DNA from: Methylomonas sp. 11b
GTDB lineage: Bacteria > Pseudomonadota > Gammaproteobacteria > Methylococcales > Methylomonadaceae
DNA length: 64,000 nt
NCBI RefSeq assembly: GCF_000515215.1
Contig: NZ_KI911557.1
Location: forward strand, 2,067,586 to 2,131,585
Direction: 5' to 3'
This document shows, one piece after another, positions 8,712 to 16,651 of the stretch; the first letter of the stretch is position 1, and each line of letters opens with the position of its first letter. Under the pieces are notes generated by a model that searched no databases, was not told the DNA's origin, and worked only from the letters and a program-made list of their open reading frames with translations. Made by a program: the position numbers and the translations under genes.

Positions 8712-10436
8712 CTATTCTTTATTGCGGGTAACCCACACCGAATCGAGATTAAGGGTTTTCTTGATTTTCGCCGCATAAGCCGCCGCTTCGTACTGGGTTT
8801 TAAAACCGTCCACAAACAAACGATACCAGTTTTCGCCCTTGGATTCGGTTTTGACTACCTTGGCCGGCACGCCTTTGCCCGCAAACTCTTGGGCCTTGCT
8901 CTTGGCATACCAATCCTGTTTAAACGCTATTAAATTGACCGCCCAATTTTCCTCGACCGGTACCGGCTTTTTCTTCTCCGGCTTAGGGGCCGGCGCAGCA
9001 GCTACCGCTCGACCTTTTTCCAAGGCGCTCACCTTGTTCTGCAAAGCTTCTATCGCAGCGCCGATTTGCATGATCTGGCTGCCGATTTCGGCAGAAGGCT
9101 TGGCCTGATCGCCGTTCGCTTTTGCCGCACCAGTATCAGCATGCCCCGCCTTACTTAATTCCGCAATCTGAGTGGCCATCACGCCATTGCTCACCGTCAA
9201 CTCGTCTAACTGTTTGCGCAACATTTCCTTGTCCGCTGCATCGCTGGCAGGCGCAGCATTCACTTGTTCCTGTAATTTTCCAATAATGGTGACCAACTCG
9301 CCGACTTGCGACTTGGCGATCATGCCTTGTATTCCTAATCCGGTACCGATCAGCAGCGCCGCCACTGCGATGCCATTGGCCACATAGGCAGCTACCGGCT
9401 TTTTAGCCGCCAAGGCATCCAAGGCCCGCTTGGTTTTCTTCTGTTCGGTCTGTACGCTTTCCAGACTATCCAAACAACCAAGCAGCTCATTTTTACCCGC
9501 CGCCTCGGTCAGATCGTGGCGCATCTGCTGCTGATGCTTTTTGAGGTCGACGATATTCCGATTCAACGCGGCAATTTCGCTACTATGATCGATGACTTGT
9601 ATAGGCGGAACTGGGGCCGCTTGAACTTGCTCGACCGCGTCGGCAATCGGCGCTATTTCGGGCTCATTGCTCTGGACGACAACTAATTCTTCCTCGTTAT
9701 TTTGCTCACTGACCGCTGCCGCAAATATCTGATCCAAATCCGGCTCCGGTTCCGGCGCACTTGCTTGGACGCTGTTATCGGGTTCTTCCAAATCGGCAAA
9801 ATCATCGACGATTGGCGGTGCCGACGGTGCATATTCGTCATCAGCCGAAATATCGAAATCCGCAATCAGAAAATCGGCATTGCCGCCAGCCAACTCGGCA
9901 TCATCGGAAAACTCGTCTATTTCGGCCATATTCTCCAGCTCGTCCACCGCAGTTTCCGCCAAACCCACTGCGGCGACCGGGGTGTCTTCGGGGAAATCGT
10001 CGATTTGACCGACCCGCTCTAACTCCGCTACTTCTTCAAATACATCATCAACCGGCAAATCTAAAGGGTTCCCCTGATTTTCGGCATCGACGATATCGGC
10101 AAACTCATCGTCGATAACTTGCTGCTCGCGTCCGGGATTAATGCCGATGTCGGCGTTGAAATCGTCGCCAAACTCATCAATATCGTCGGCTAAACTCGAT
10201 ACTGCCTTAGGCTCATTCGCACTCAGCAATTCATCGATATCCGCGAACTCGTCAATCTCCTGTTGCGCCTCAGGCTCGAATGTCTCGTCGCCCACCAGCA
10301 AACGGTCAATGGCTTCGTCATCATCTATTTTGCCAACCTGTTGTTCGGAGGGGTCGCCAATATTCAGCATGGCATCCAGATCGTCGGCGAACGCATCCAA
10401 GGTTTTTTTGTTTTTACTACCAGTCGATTCAGCCAT
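8712..10436 (-). CDS. SPOR-domain membrane protein with long acidic repeats
   Basis: The 574-residue protein has three parts. Residues 1 to about 270 are extremely acidic and contain degenerate repeats around (I/V)DDFAD or DEFADIDE. A coiled-coil stretch and one membrane helix follow (about 345-370, containing AVAALLIGTGLGI). The periplasmic C-terminus is a second coiled coil, a PKPEKKKPVPVEE linker and a SPOR domain (about 490-574) ending VWVTRNKE. SPOR domains bind denuded peptidoglycan glycans at division sites. The topology (acidic cytoplasmic part, single helix, periplasmic SPOR) suggests an envelope or septal role. Start ATG 10436. Confidence 0.82.
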   Translation of the reverse strand: MAESTGSKNKKTLDAFADDLDAMLNIGDPSEQQVGKIDDDEAIDRLLVGDETFEPEAQQEIDEFADIDELLSANEPKAVSSLADDIDEFGDDFNADIGINPGREQQVIDDEFADIVDAENQGNPLDLPVDDVFEEVAELERVGQIDDFPEDTPVAAVGLAETAVDELENMAEIDEFSDDAELAGGNADFLIADFDISADDEYAPSAPPIVDDFADLEEPDNSVQASAPEPEPDLDQIFAAAVSEQNNEEELVVVQSNEPEIAPIADAVEQVQAAPVPPIQVIDHSSEIAALNRNIVDLKKHQQQMRHDLTEAAGKNELLGCLDSLESVQTEQKKTKRALDALAAKKPVAAYVANGIAVAALLIGTGLGIQGMIAKSQVGELVTIIGKLQEQVNAAPASDAADKEMLRKQLDELTVSNGVMATQIAELSKAGHADTGAAKANGDQAKPSAEIGSQIMQIGAAIEALQNKVSALEKGRAVAAAPAPKPEKKKPVPVEENWAVNLIAFKQDWYAKSKAQEFAGKGVPAKVVKTESKGENWYRLFVDGFKTQYEAAAYAAKIKKTLNLDSVWVTRNKE

Positions 10437-10498
10437 GTTTTTTCTCGTTTAAGCCGCACATAGTTCAGCAAATGCTGATTCGCAAGCACCGTAAGGTG

Positions 10499-11230
10499 TC
10501 ATTTAAGCGCAGTTACCAAGGCATTGACCTCCATGCGTTGCTGCAAATCAATGTCCCGAAAACCGGCCTTAGCCATCTGCGCCAACGCGACGGATTCGCG
10601 CATGACATGATTTTCCGACTCGTCGTTAAACAGATGGACTATCCAATGCTCGAGTAAATCCAATCGGTTGATTTCGGTCAACACCTTAAAATAACCGCCA
10701 ACTTCTTGCTGAATGCTGCGGGTATGCGCGCTGACATCATCCAAGGCATAACGGTCGCCGTTGACGAATTTTCCACCCGGCTTTAACACCCGATATATTT
10801 CGACCAACACTTGACGGCGGTAATCGCAATGGAAATTATGCAAAGTATATGCCGACGCCAAAATATCGACACTGTCGCTCGCCAATGCTTGTAATGCCGT
10901 CAAGGCGTCCTCGCCGGAAAAACACAATCTGCCTGCTGCGACCCAGTCCCGCAAACTCTGCTTCGCCTGATTTTGCATAGTGGGTTCGTTATCGACACTT
11001 AATATACTTAGGTTATCCGCGGCAGACAGGATCGCCAACGTAGTGATACCAGTACCGCCACCAAGTTCAACCACTGTCTGGGGAGCGCTCTGCTTTTCAC
11101 AGTAATCGCCAACCATTTCACCAACTAAGCGGCTCATTTCCGTCGCAAATGGGCATATCAAGTTGAGCATTTGATATTCTTGACCAATCACGCTGGAGAA
11201 CATCGCATCGAAGGGTTTTTCTTCCGTCAT
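10499..11230 (-). CDS. Class I SAM-dependent methyltransferase
   Basis: The 243-residue protein has the Rossmann-type SAM-binding fold: motif I VVELGGGTGITTLA, acidic motif II ILSVDNEP, and post-II LASAYTLHNF followed by VLKPGGKFVNGDRY. These features match the UbiE-like or methyltransferase-11/25 families. The substrate cannot be told from sequence. It overlaps the upstream DUF1244 gene by four bases (start ATG at 11230 within the DUF1244 stop region), indicating translational coupling. Confidence 0.85.
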   Translation of the reverse strand: MTEEKPFDAMFSSVIGQEYQMLNLICPFATEMSRLVGEMVGDYCEKQSAPQTVVELGGGTGITTLAILSAADNLSILSVDNEPTMQNQAKQSLRDWVAAGRLCFSGEDALTALQALASDSVDILASAYTLHNFHCDYRRQVLVEIYRVLKPGGKFVNGDRYALDDVSAHTRSIQQEVGGYFKVLTEINRLDLLEHWIVHLFNDESENHVMRESVALAQMAKAGFRDIDLQQRMEVNALVTALK

Positions 11231-11532
11231 GATTGCGCTTTCAGTTTTTGTTTTGCGTCGTACGCTGCCAGTTGCTCCGGAGTGGCTTCGCGTTGATATT
11301 TATCTTTCCATTCGCTGTAAGGCATGCCGTAGACAATCTGCCGTGCTTGCTCGTAATCAATGTCGATTGCGCGTTCTGCGGCGGCGGCTGCATACCATTT
11401 AGCCAGGCAATTCCGGCAAAAATCAGCGAGCACCATCAGTTCGATATTCTGCACTTCGGTATGCTGTTGTAAATGGGCTAGTAGTTGCCTGAAAGCCGCC
11501 GCTTCCAGCTCGACGTTATTGGACTGAATCAT
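11227..11532 (-). CDS. DUF1244 family protein
   Basis: The start at 11532 is chosen because AAAGGAGGATTTC immediately precedes it, whereas the open frame continues upstream without a ribosome-binding site. The 101-residue product contains FCRNCLAKWY and YGMPYSEWKDKYQ, the core of DUF1244, a small helical family found widely in proteobacteria. No biochemical role is established. The two cysteines in CRNC could bind a metal, which is an inference. The gene is translationally coupled to the following methyltransferase. Confidence 0.85.
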   Translation of the reverse strand: MIQSNNVELEAAAFRQLLAHLQQHTEVQNIELMVLADFCRNCLAKWYAAAAAERAIDIDYEQARQIVYGMPYSEWKDKYQREATPEQLAAYDAKQKLKAQS

Positions 11533-11644
11533 GAAATCCTCCTTTAAAACCGGCATTTTAGCAGCAAAGCCGTTAGGCTCATGTACAATTGCACCCAAAG
11601 ATTCTACAATGAAGTAATTGATACTTGGGCTCTAATCGCGCTTT

Positions 11645-11974
11645 GTGAACACAATACACAGTTCATCCTTGGCTTTTTATCCGGTCGGCTATAACCAGCC
11701 GAGAGCCGTACGGCCGGATAATAATCTTGAACAAAAGCAAAAGCCTAATAGCGACGAGACCGGGATACCTCGGCAGAATCCTGATTTACCTAAAACCTCG
11801 TCAACCGCTCAAATCAAGGCCGCTTTGGCGGACAACGGGCTGACAGTAAGCAATAACGACCAACCAAGTAATTCGCGTACCTTGAAAGCATTGAACGCCT
11901 ACACAGAAAACCGCAATCAACCCGCCCAAAACCGGGTTGCCGAGATCATTTCCGGTATCGATCTTTACGTCTAA
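11645..11974 (+). CDS. Hypothetical protein, 109 aa
   Basis: The frame starts at GTG 11645 and encodes a polar, probably largely disordered protein rich in Asn, Gln and Pro. It ends in a more ordered motif, AEIISGIDLYV. Proteins with this sort of C-terminal SGIDLYA-like ending occur as short conserved hypotheticals in methanotrophs, as far as I recall. The ribosome-binding site is weak. It lies 27 bases upstream of yciB and could be in the same transcript. Confidence 0.55.
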   Translation: MNTIHSSSLAFYPVGYNQPRAVRPDNNLEQKQKPNSDETGIPRQNPDLPKTSSTAQIKAALADNGLTVSNNDQPSNSRTLKALNAYTENRNQPAQNRVAEIISGIDLYV

Positions 11975-12001
11975 CCTCCCTCCCATCTTTAAACGTCAAT
12001 C

Positions 12002-12544
12002 ATGAAACCGCTTTTAGAGTTTTTCCCTATCGTTCTATTCTTTGTCGCGTACAAACTGTACGACATTTACATTGCCACTGCCGTCGTAATCGCCGCCACG
12101 GTTGTGCAGGTCATCAGCTATTGGCTGCTCTATCGCAAAGTGGAAACCATGCAGTGGATTACACTGGGATTAATTTTGGTCATGGGTGGTGCGACACTAT
12201 ATTTACAGGACGAGCAATTCATTAAGTGGAAACTAACCATTATTGAGTGGCTGTTCGGCGGTGCATTTTTGGTCAGCCAATTCGTCGGCAAAAAAACTTT
12301 TATAGAACGCATGATGGGCGCAAACCTCGAATTGCCGGATCGTATCTGGAAACGCCTTAACCTGAGCTGGTCCATGTTTTTTATCGGGGTCGGCTGTTTA
12401 AATTTATACGTGATGGCGAACTACAGCACCGACGACTGGGTCAGTTTTAAAACTTTCGGCGTTCCCGGCCTGATGCTTATTTTTATTGCCGTACAAATAG
12501 TGTTCTTGTATAAGTTTATTCCCGCACCAGAGGCTAAAGAGTAA
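12002..12544 (+). CDS. yciB: Septation/inner-membrane protein YciB
   Basis: The 180-residue integral membrane protein has five predicted helices and opens with the family signature [31 protein letters not shown] and KPTFIERMM-like [13 protein letters not shown] are further conserved blocks. YciB/IspZ proteins are needed for normal septation and envelope integrity in some bacteria. The stop codon overlaps the start of the next gene (yciI) by one base, making yciB-yciI-bolA a tightly packed cluster, an arrangement that is frequent in gammaproteobacteria. Confidence 0.93.
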   Translation: MKPLLEFFPIVLFFVAYKLYDIYIATAVVIAATVVQVISYWLLYRKVETMQWITLGLILVMGGATLYLQDEQFIKWKLTIIEWLFGGAFLVSQFVGKKTFIERMMGANLELPDRIWKRLNLSWSMFFIGVGCLNLYVMANYSTDDWVSFKTFGVPGLMLIFIAVQIVFLYKFIPAPEAKE

Positions 12545-12846
12545 TGTTGTATGCCATCATGGCCGAAGATGTCGCGGACAGCCTGAGCAATCGTTTGGCC
12601 GCCCGTCCGCAGCATCTGGAACGATTAACTATATTGCAAAACCAAGGCCGCTTGGTATTGGCCGGGCCGCATCCTGCGATAGATAGCGAAAACCCCGGCG
12701 ATGCCGGATTTAGCGGCAGCCTGATTGTTGCCGAGTTTGCCAGTCGGCAGGACGCCCAAGACTGGGCCAATGCCGACCCTTATATCTCCGCGGGCGTATA
12801 TGCTCGTGTTACCGTTAAACCTTTCAAACAAGTATTTCCCCAATGA
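12544..12846 (+). CDS. YciI family protein
   Basis: The 100-residue protein has the dimeric alpha-beta barrel fold of YciI. It opens [10 protein letters not shown] and contains RPQHLERL with the conserved histidine, GPHPA, and [17 protein letters not shown] at the end. The conserved His-Asp pair of the family is discernible. The biochemical role of the family is unsettled. It overlaps yciB by one base and the next gene by four. Confidence 0.9.
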   Translation: MLYAIMAEDVADSLSNRLAARPQHLERLTILQNQGRLVLAGPHPAIDSENPGDAGFSGSLIVAEFASRQDAQDWANADPYISAGVYARVTVKPFKQVFPQ

Positions 12847-13106
12847 CAGCCGACCATATCAGACAGAAGCTGGAAGAAGCTTTTAAGCCAGAATTAATCG
12901 AAATCATCGACCATAGCGCCGCACACGCCGGCCACGCCGGTAACAAAGGTGGCGGTCATTTCCATGTCACTCTCATATCCACTCAATTTGAAGGTAAATC
13001 CCTGGTGCAAAGACATCAGCTGGTTTATCAGGCCTTGGGCGACATGATGAAGGATGAAATCCATGCCCTGGGCATTAACGCTTTAACCCCCTCTGAAAAC
13101 AGCTAA
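12843..13106 (+). CDS. bolA: BolA family protein
   Basis: The 87-residue protein has the BolA/IbaG class-II KH-like fold, with DHSAAHAGH and [11 protein letters not shown] supplying the conserved histidines used to bind a 2Fe-2S cluster together with monothiol glutaredoxins. The later block [16 protein letters not shown] and the final [10 protein letters not shown] confirm the family. It probably acts in iron-sulfur trafficking or iron sensing. ATG 12843 overlaps the yciI stop codon. Confidence 0.92.
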   Translation: MTADHIRQKLEEAFKPELIEIIDHSAAHAGHAGNKGGGHFHVTLISTQFEGKSLVQRHQLVYQALGDMMKDEIHALGINALTPSENS

Positions 13107-13120
13107 AGGAAATTCTTAAG

Positions 13121-14092
13121 ATGAAACTGAAACTTATTCCCCTGATACTAGCCAGTAGCGTACTGTTACCCGGTTGCTTCGAAGAAAAAGCCAAGGAAGC
13201 GTCCGCACCAGCGGCACCGACTGTCAGCAAAGAGGACGCGGTTGCTTCGGTTAACGGCACCTATATCAGCAAGAAAACCTTGGAAACCTTGGAAAAAGAA
13301 ATTGCAGAACGCAGCCAAGGCCAAACCTTCCCAAAAGAACAGCTATTGGAAGAACTGATTCAACGCGAATTGTTGATTCAGCAAGCCGTACAAAAACAAC
13401 TGGATAAATCGCCGGAAGTCATCGAACGGATGGCGACCGTTAGAAACTCCTTATTGTCGCAAGCGGCCCTACAAGACTACCTGAAAGCCAACCCAGTCAC
13501 CGACGAAGAAATCAAAGCGGAATACGACTCCAAAATGGCTAATATGGGCAGCGAATACAAGGCCCGCCACATTTTGGTTAAAACCGAAGACGAAGCAAAA
13601 AAACTGATCGCAGAACTGGAAAAAGGCGGCGATTTTACCGCGCTGGCTAAAAAACATTCCATCGACCCGATGGGCTCCGAAGGTGGAGATTTAGGTTGGT
13701 TTACCGCTGATCGCATGGTCCCGCCCTTCTCTGAAGCCGTGGTTGCGCTGGAAAACGGCAAATTCAGCAAACAACCCGTGCAAACTCAGTTTGGCTGGCA
13801 TGTGATCCTGCGCGAAGAGTCCAGAGCGCTAACACCACCGCCGTTTGATTCAGTTAAAGAACAAATTCGCCCAATGTTACAGCGCCAAAAAGCGCAAGCC
13901 ATGATCGAAAATTTGCGCAAAAACGCCAAAGTTGAAGTCTTACTGCCGCCGACACCACCAAAGCAAGAAGAGGCTCAACCGGCTGATCAGGCTGCACCAG
14001 CACCTGCTGCTGAGGCCACTCCGGCCGAACCAGCCAGCGCCGCACCAAACGCAGACGTAAAACCCACCGAACCAGCGGCTACAGCTAAATAA
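13121..14092 (+). CDS. Peptidylprolyl isomerase, parvulin/PpiC type, lipoprotein
   Basis: The 323-residue protein begins with a lipoprotein signal (LASSVLLPGC, cysteine at about residue 19), so it is probably anchored in the periplasm. A SurA/PrsA-like N-terminal helical region is followed by a parvulin rotamase domain: RHILVKTEDEA, DPMGSEGGDLGWF, PVQTQFGWHVI. The last 50 residues are an Ala/Pro-rich disordered tail. It should assist folding of exported proteins. A ribosome-binding site AAGGAAA lies 9 bases before the ATG, and a strong terminator follows 12 bases after the stop codon, ending the yciB cluster. Confidence 0.92.
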   Translation: MKLKLIPLILASSVLLPGCFEEKAKEASAPAAPTVSKEDAVASVNGTYISKKTLETLEKEIAERSQGQTFPKEQLLEELIQRELLIQQAVQKQLDKSPEVIERMATVRNSLLSQAALQDYLKANPVTDEEIKAEYDSKMANMGSEYKARHILVKTEDEAKKLIAELEKGGDFTALAKKHSIDPMGSEGGDLGWFTADRMVPPFSEAVVALENGKFSKQPVQTQFGWHVILREESRALTPPPFDSVKEQIRPMLQRQKAQAMIENLRKNAKVEVLLPPTPPKQEEAQPADQAAPAPAAEATPAEPASAAPNADVKPTEPAATAK

Positions 14093-14104
14093 CGCGCCAT
14101 ACAG

Positions 14105-14134
14105 AACAGGGCGGTCCAACCGCCCTGTTTTTTT
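14105..14134 (+). terminator. Rho-independent terminator after the PpiC gene
   Basis: An 11-bp perfect stem (14105-14115 with 14119-14129) with a 3-base loop runs into seven T residues. Confidence 0.93.
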
Positions 14135-14178
14135 GCAACATACGTCTTATATCCCTATAAGCTCAGCTAACTAAATAA

Positions 14179-14370
14179 CTATGCCGCTTGAGCTTGCATC
14201 TTCCGATTCTGCGTATTTTCATCCAGTAAAGCTTTAATACTGGCCGTGCATTTTCCACATACACCACCCGCACCCGTGCACTGCATCAGCTGTCTGCGAT
14301 TACATACACCTTGACTGATTGCCTGCGTAACCTGTCTATCGGTGACCGCTTTACACACACATACGTACAT
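14179..14370 (-). CDS. bfd: Bacterioferritin-associated ferredoxin
   Basis: The 63-residue protein has the Bfd-type 2Fe-2S motif: CVCKAVTD at the N-terminus and TGAGGVCGKC near residue 40, giving C-x-C and C-x2-C ligands. Bfd reduces the ferric core of bacterioferritin to release iron when iron is scarce. A near-perfect Fur-type inverted repeat lies 30 bases upstream of the start codon, consistent with induction under iron limitation. No bacterioferritin gene is adjacent. Confidence 0.92.
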   Translation of the reverse strand: MYVCVCKAVTDRQVTQAISQGVCNRRQLMQCTGAGGVCGKCTASIKALLDENTQNRKMQAQAA

Positions 14371-14399
14371 AACACCCTCACTTAATTCATATGCGCATT

Positions 14400-14418
14400 A
14401 ATGATAACAATTATCATT
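14400..14418 (-). promoter_or_regulatory. Fur box upstream of bfd
   Basis: AATGATAA and TTATCATT form a perfect 8-bp inverted repeat with a 3-base centre, closely matching the 19-bp Fur consensus. It sits 29 bases before the bfd start, where bound Fe-Fur would block transcription. Confidence 0.8.
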
Positions 14419-14605
14419 TAAAAGTAAAGCATCCACCATCACATTTTTTCCACGCGAACTTCCCAAACTAATCAGAGTCGGATGTTGCAATTACCTTGCT
14501 TTGCTTAGGAAATACGCGGGATTCAGGCACGAACCCGAATTGCAAACCCAGGTTTGTTCATGATTAAATAGGACGATAACCTTTTCGTCATTTATTACAG
14601 AGCCA

Positions 14606-15085
14606 ATGATGCAAGACTATCAAACCCAAAAACCCACCGTGTTGGAAATACTGAACACTCATCAAGCAATGCCGGGTAATCTGTTGCCTATTTTGCATGG
14701 TATTCAGGACACTCTGGGCTACATCCCGCCGGCCGCCGTAGTAGACATTGCCAAGTCGCTCAATCTTTCCCAAGCGGAAGTCCACGGGGTTATTAGTTTT
14801 TATCATTACTTTCGGGAGACTCCGCCCGGAGAGCACACAATACGAATTTGTCGGGCCGAATCATGCCAAGCAATGAACGGTAAAGCGCTGGAAACCCATG
14901 TTAAACAACAGCTTGGCATCGACTTTCACGAAACCACAGCTGACGGAATTTTTTCACTAGAACCTGTTTATTGTTTAGGTAACTGCGCTTGTTCGCCATC
15001 AATTACCATAGACGACGAGGTGATGGGTCGCGTCACAACTGAAAAATTTGATCGTTTGCTAGCCACTTATAAAGGTGCCAAATAA
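14606..15085 (+). CDS. fdsG: NAD-dependent formate dehydrogenase gamma subunit
   Basis: The 159-residue protein is a NuoE-like thioredoxin-fold subunit. The four cysteines of the 2Fe-2S cluster are visible as CRAESC and, about 37 residues later, CLGNCAC. It relays electrons within the soluble FdsGBA complex that oxidises formate to CO2 with NAD+, the last energy-yielding step of methane oxidation in methanotrophs. It opens the operon fdsG-fdsB-fdsA-fdhD-fdsD. The stop overlaps the fdsB ATG by one base. An alternative ATG follows immediately (14609). The 190 bases upstream, back to the Fur box, should contain the promoter. Confidence 0.93.
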   Translation: MMQDYQTQKPTVLEILNTHQAMPGNLLPILHGIQDTLGYIPPAAVVDIAKSLNLSQAEVHGVISFYHYFRETPPGEHTIRICRAESCQAMNGKALETHVKQQLGIDFHETTADGIFSLEPVYCLGNCACSPSITIDDEVMGRVTTEKFDRLLATYKGAK

Positions 15086-16629
15086 TGACACGCGTATTTA
15101 TTTCCCGTGATTCCACCGCACTTTCCCTGGGTGCTGAACAAGTTGCCAAGGCATTGGAACAGCAAGCTAGCAGCAAAGGCTTATCAGCTGAAATCGTCCG
15201 CAACGGCTCTCGCGGATTGTTCTGGCTGGAGCCCCTCGTCGAAGTCGAAACCAGCCAAGGCAGAGTTGCCTATGGCCCCGTGCAAGTGGAAGATGTGGCA
15301 CCTTTACTCGATGCCGGGCTGCTGGATGGCAAGCAACATCCGCTTTATTTAGGCAACATTGAAGAAATAGCTTATTTCAAAAATCAAAATCGTCTTACCT
15401 TCGCCCGCGTCGGCCTAACAGACCCGGTCAACATCGACGACTACTTGGCTCACGATGGATACCGTGGCCTGAAAAATGCGTTGGCTTTGCAAGCCACCGA
15501 AATCGTCAAACAGGTCACTGACTCGGGCCTGCGTGGTCGTGGCGGCGCCGCGTTTCCGACCGGCATCAAATGGAACACAGTGCTAAACGCCCCGGCAGAT
15601 CAAAAATACATTGTCTGTAACGCTGATGAAGGCGACTCTGGTACATTTTCCGACAGAATGATCATGGAAGGCGACCCCTTCGTTTTGATCGAAGGCATGA
15701 CCATAGCCGGCCTCGCGGTGGGAGCTACTCAAGGTTATATCTATCTGCGCGTCGAATACCCACACGCTAAGATTGCGCTGAATCAAGCTATCGAAGCGGC
15801 GTACAAAAACGGTTATTTGGGCGAAAACATCCAAAACAGCGGAAAAACGTTCCACCTGGAAGTACGCAGCGGCGCCGGAGCCTATATTTGCGGCGAAGAA
15901 ACTTCCCTGTTGGAAAGCCTGGAAGGTAAACGTGGATTGGTACGTTTTAAGCCACCACTCCCCGCTATCGTCGGCCTGTTCGGTAAACCTACCATCGTCA
16001 ACAATGTCATTTCGCTGGCCTCGATTCCTGTGATTCTGGACAAAGGCGGCGAATATTATAAAAACTACGGCATGGGCCGTTCACGCGGTACGCTACCTCT
16101 GCAACTGGCTGGAAATATCAAGCACCCCGGTCTGTTTGAGGTCGCTTTCGGCATGACCTTGCGCGAGCTGCTTTACGATTACGGCGGCGGCTCAGCGAGC
16201 GGCCGACCGATACGCGCGGTACAGGTCGGCGGACCGCTGGGCGCTTATTTGCATGAGAGCCAGTTCGATACACCGCTGGATTACGAAGCCTTCGCGGCCA
16301 TTTCAGCGGTATTGGGTCATGGCGGCATAGTGGTTCATGACGATACCGTCAACATGGCCGACATGGCGCGTTATGCAATGGAATTTTGTGTGGAAGAATC
16401 CTGCGGCAAATGCACACCTTGCCGGATAGGATCAACACGTGGCGTCGAAGTAATAGACCGTATCGTCGAGGGCGTGCAAAAGGATAAAAACACCGTGTTG
16501 TTGCGCGATTTATGCGACACCATGACTTACGGATCTTTGTGTGCAATGGGCGGCATGACACCTTTCCCGGTGTTAAGCGCGCTGAATCATTTCCCTGAAG
16601 ACTTTGGCTTACAATCCGCCAAAGCCTGA
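15085..16629 (+). CDS. fdsB: NAD-dependent formate dehydrogenase beta subunit
   Basis: The 514-residue subunit is NuoF-like with an N-terminal thioredoxin-like extension of about 120 residues, as in FdsB and HoxF. GLRGRGGAAFPTG near residue 150 and NADEGDSGTFSDR bind FMN and NAD. GAGAYICGEETSLLESLEG is the conserved NuoF block. ESCGKCTPCR near residue 437, with a later cysteine in RDLCDTM, binds a 4Fe-4S cluster. It passes electrons from the FdsA clusters to NAD+. The next gene starts 22 bases downstream with an AGGAG site in the gap. Confidence 0.95.
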   Translation: MTRVFISRDSTALSLGAEQVAKALEQQASSKGLSAEIVRNGSRGLFWLEPLVEVETSQGRVAYGPVQVEDVAPLLDAGLLDGKQHPLYLGNIEEIAYFKNQNRLTFARVGLTDPVNIDDYLAHDGYRGLKNALALQATEIVKQVTDSGLRGRGGAAFPTGIKWNTVLNAPADQKYIVCNADEGDSGTFSDRMIMEGDPFVLIEGMTIAGLAVGATQGYIYLRVEYPHAKIALNQAIEAAYKNGYLGENIQNSGKTFHLEVRSGAGAYICGEETSLLESLEGKRGLVRFKPPLPAIVGLFGKPTIVNNVISLASIPVILDKGGEYYKNYGMGRSRGTLPLQLAGNIKHPGLFEVAFGMTLRELLYDYGGGSASGRPIRAVQVGGPLGAYLHESQFDTPLDYEAFAAISAVLGHGGIVVHDDTVNMADMARYAMEFCVEESCGKCTPCRIGSTRGVEVIDRIVEGVQKDKNTVLLRDLCDTMTYGSLCAMGGMTPFPVLSALNHFPEDFGLQSAKA

Positions 16630-16651
16630 TCGCGATTACCAGGAGATAAAC

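Noticed and set aside
11599..11644. Start of DUF1244 at the far upstream ATG 11598
   Set aside because: AAAGGAGG lies directly before the internal ATG at 11532 and the extra 22 residues show no conservation pattern.
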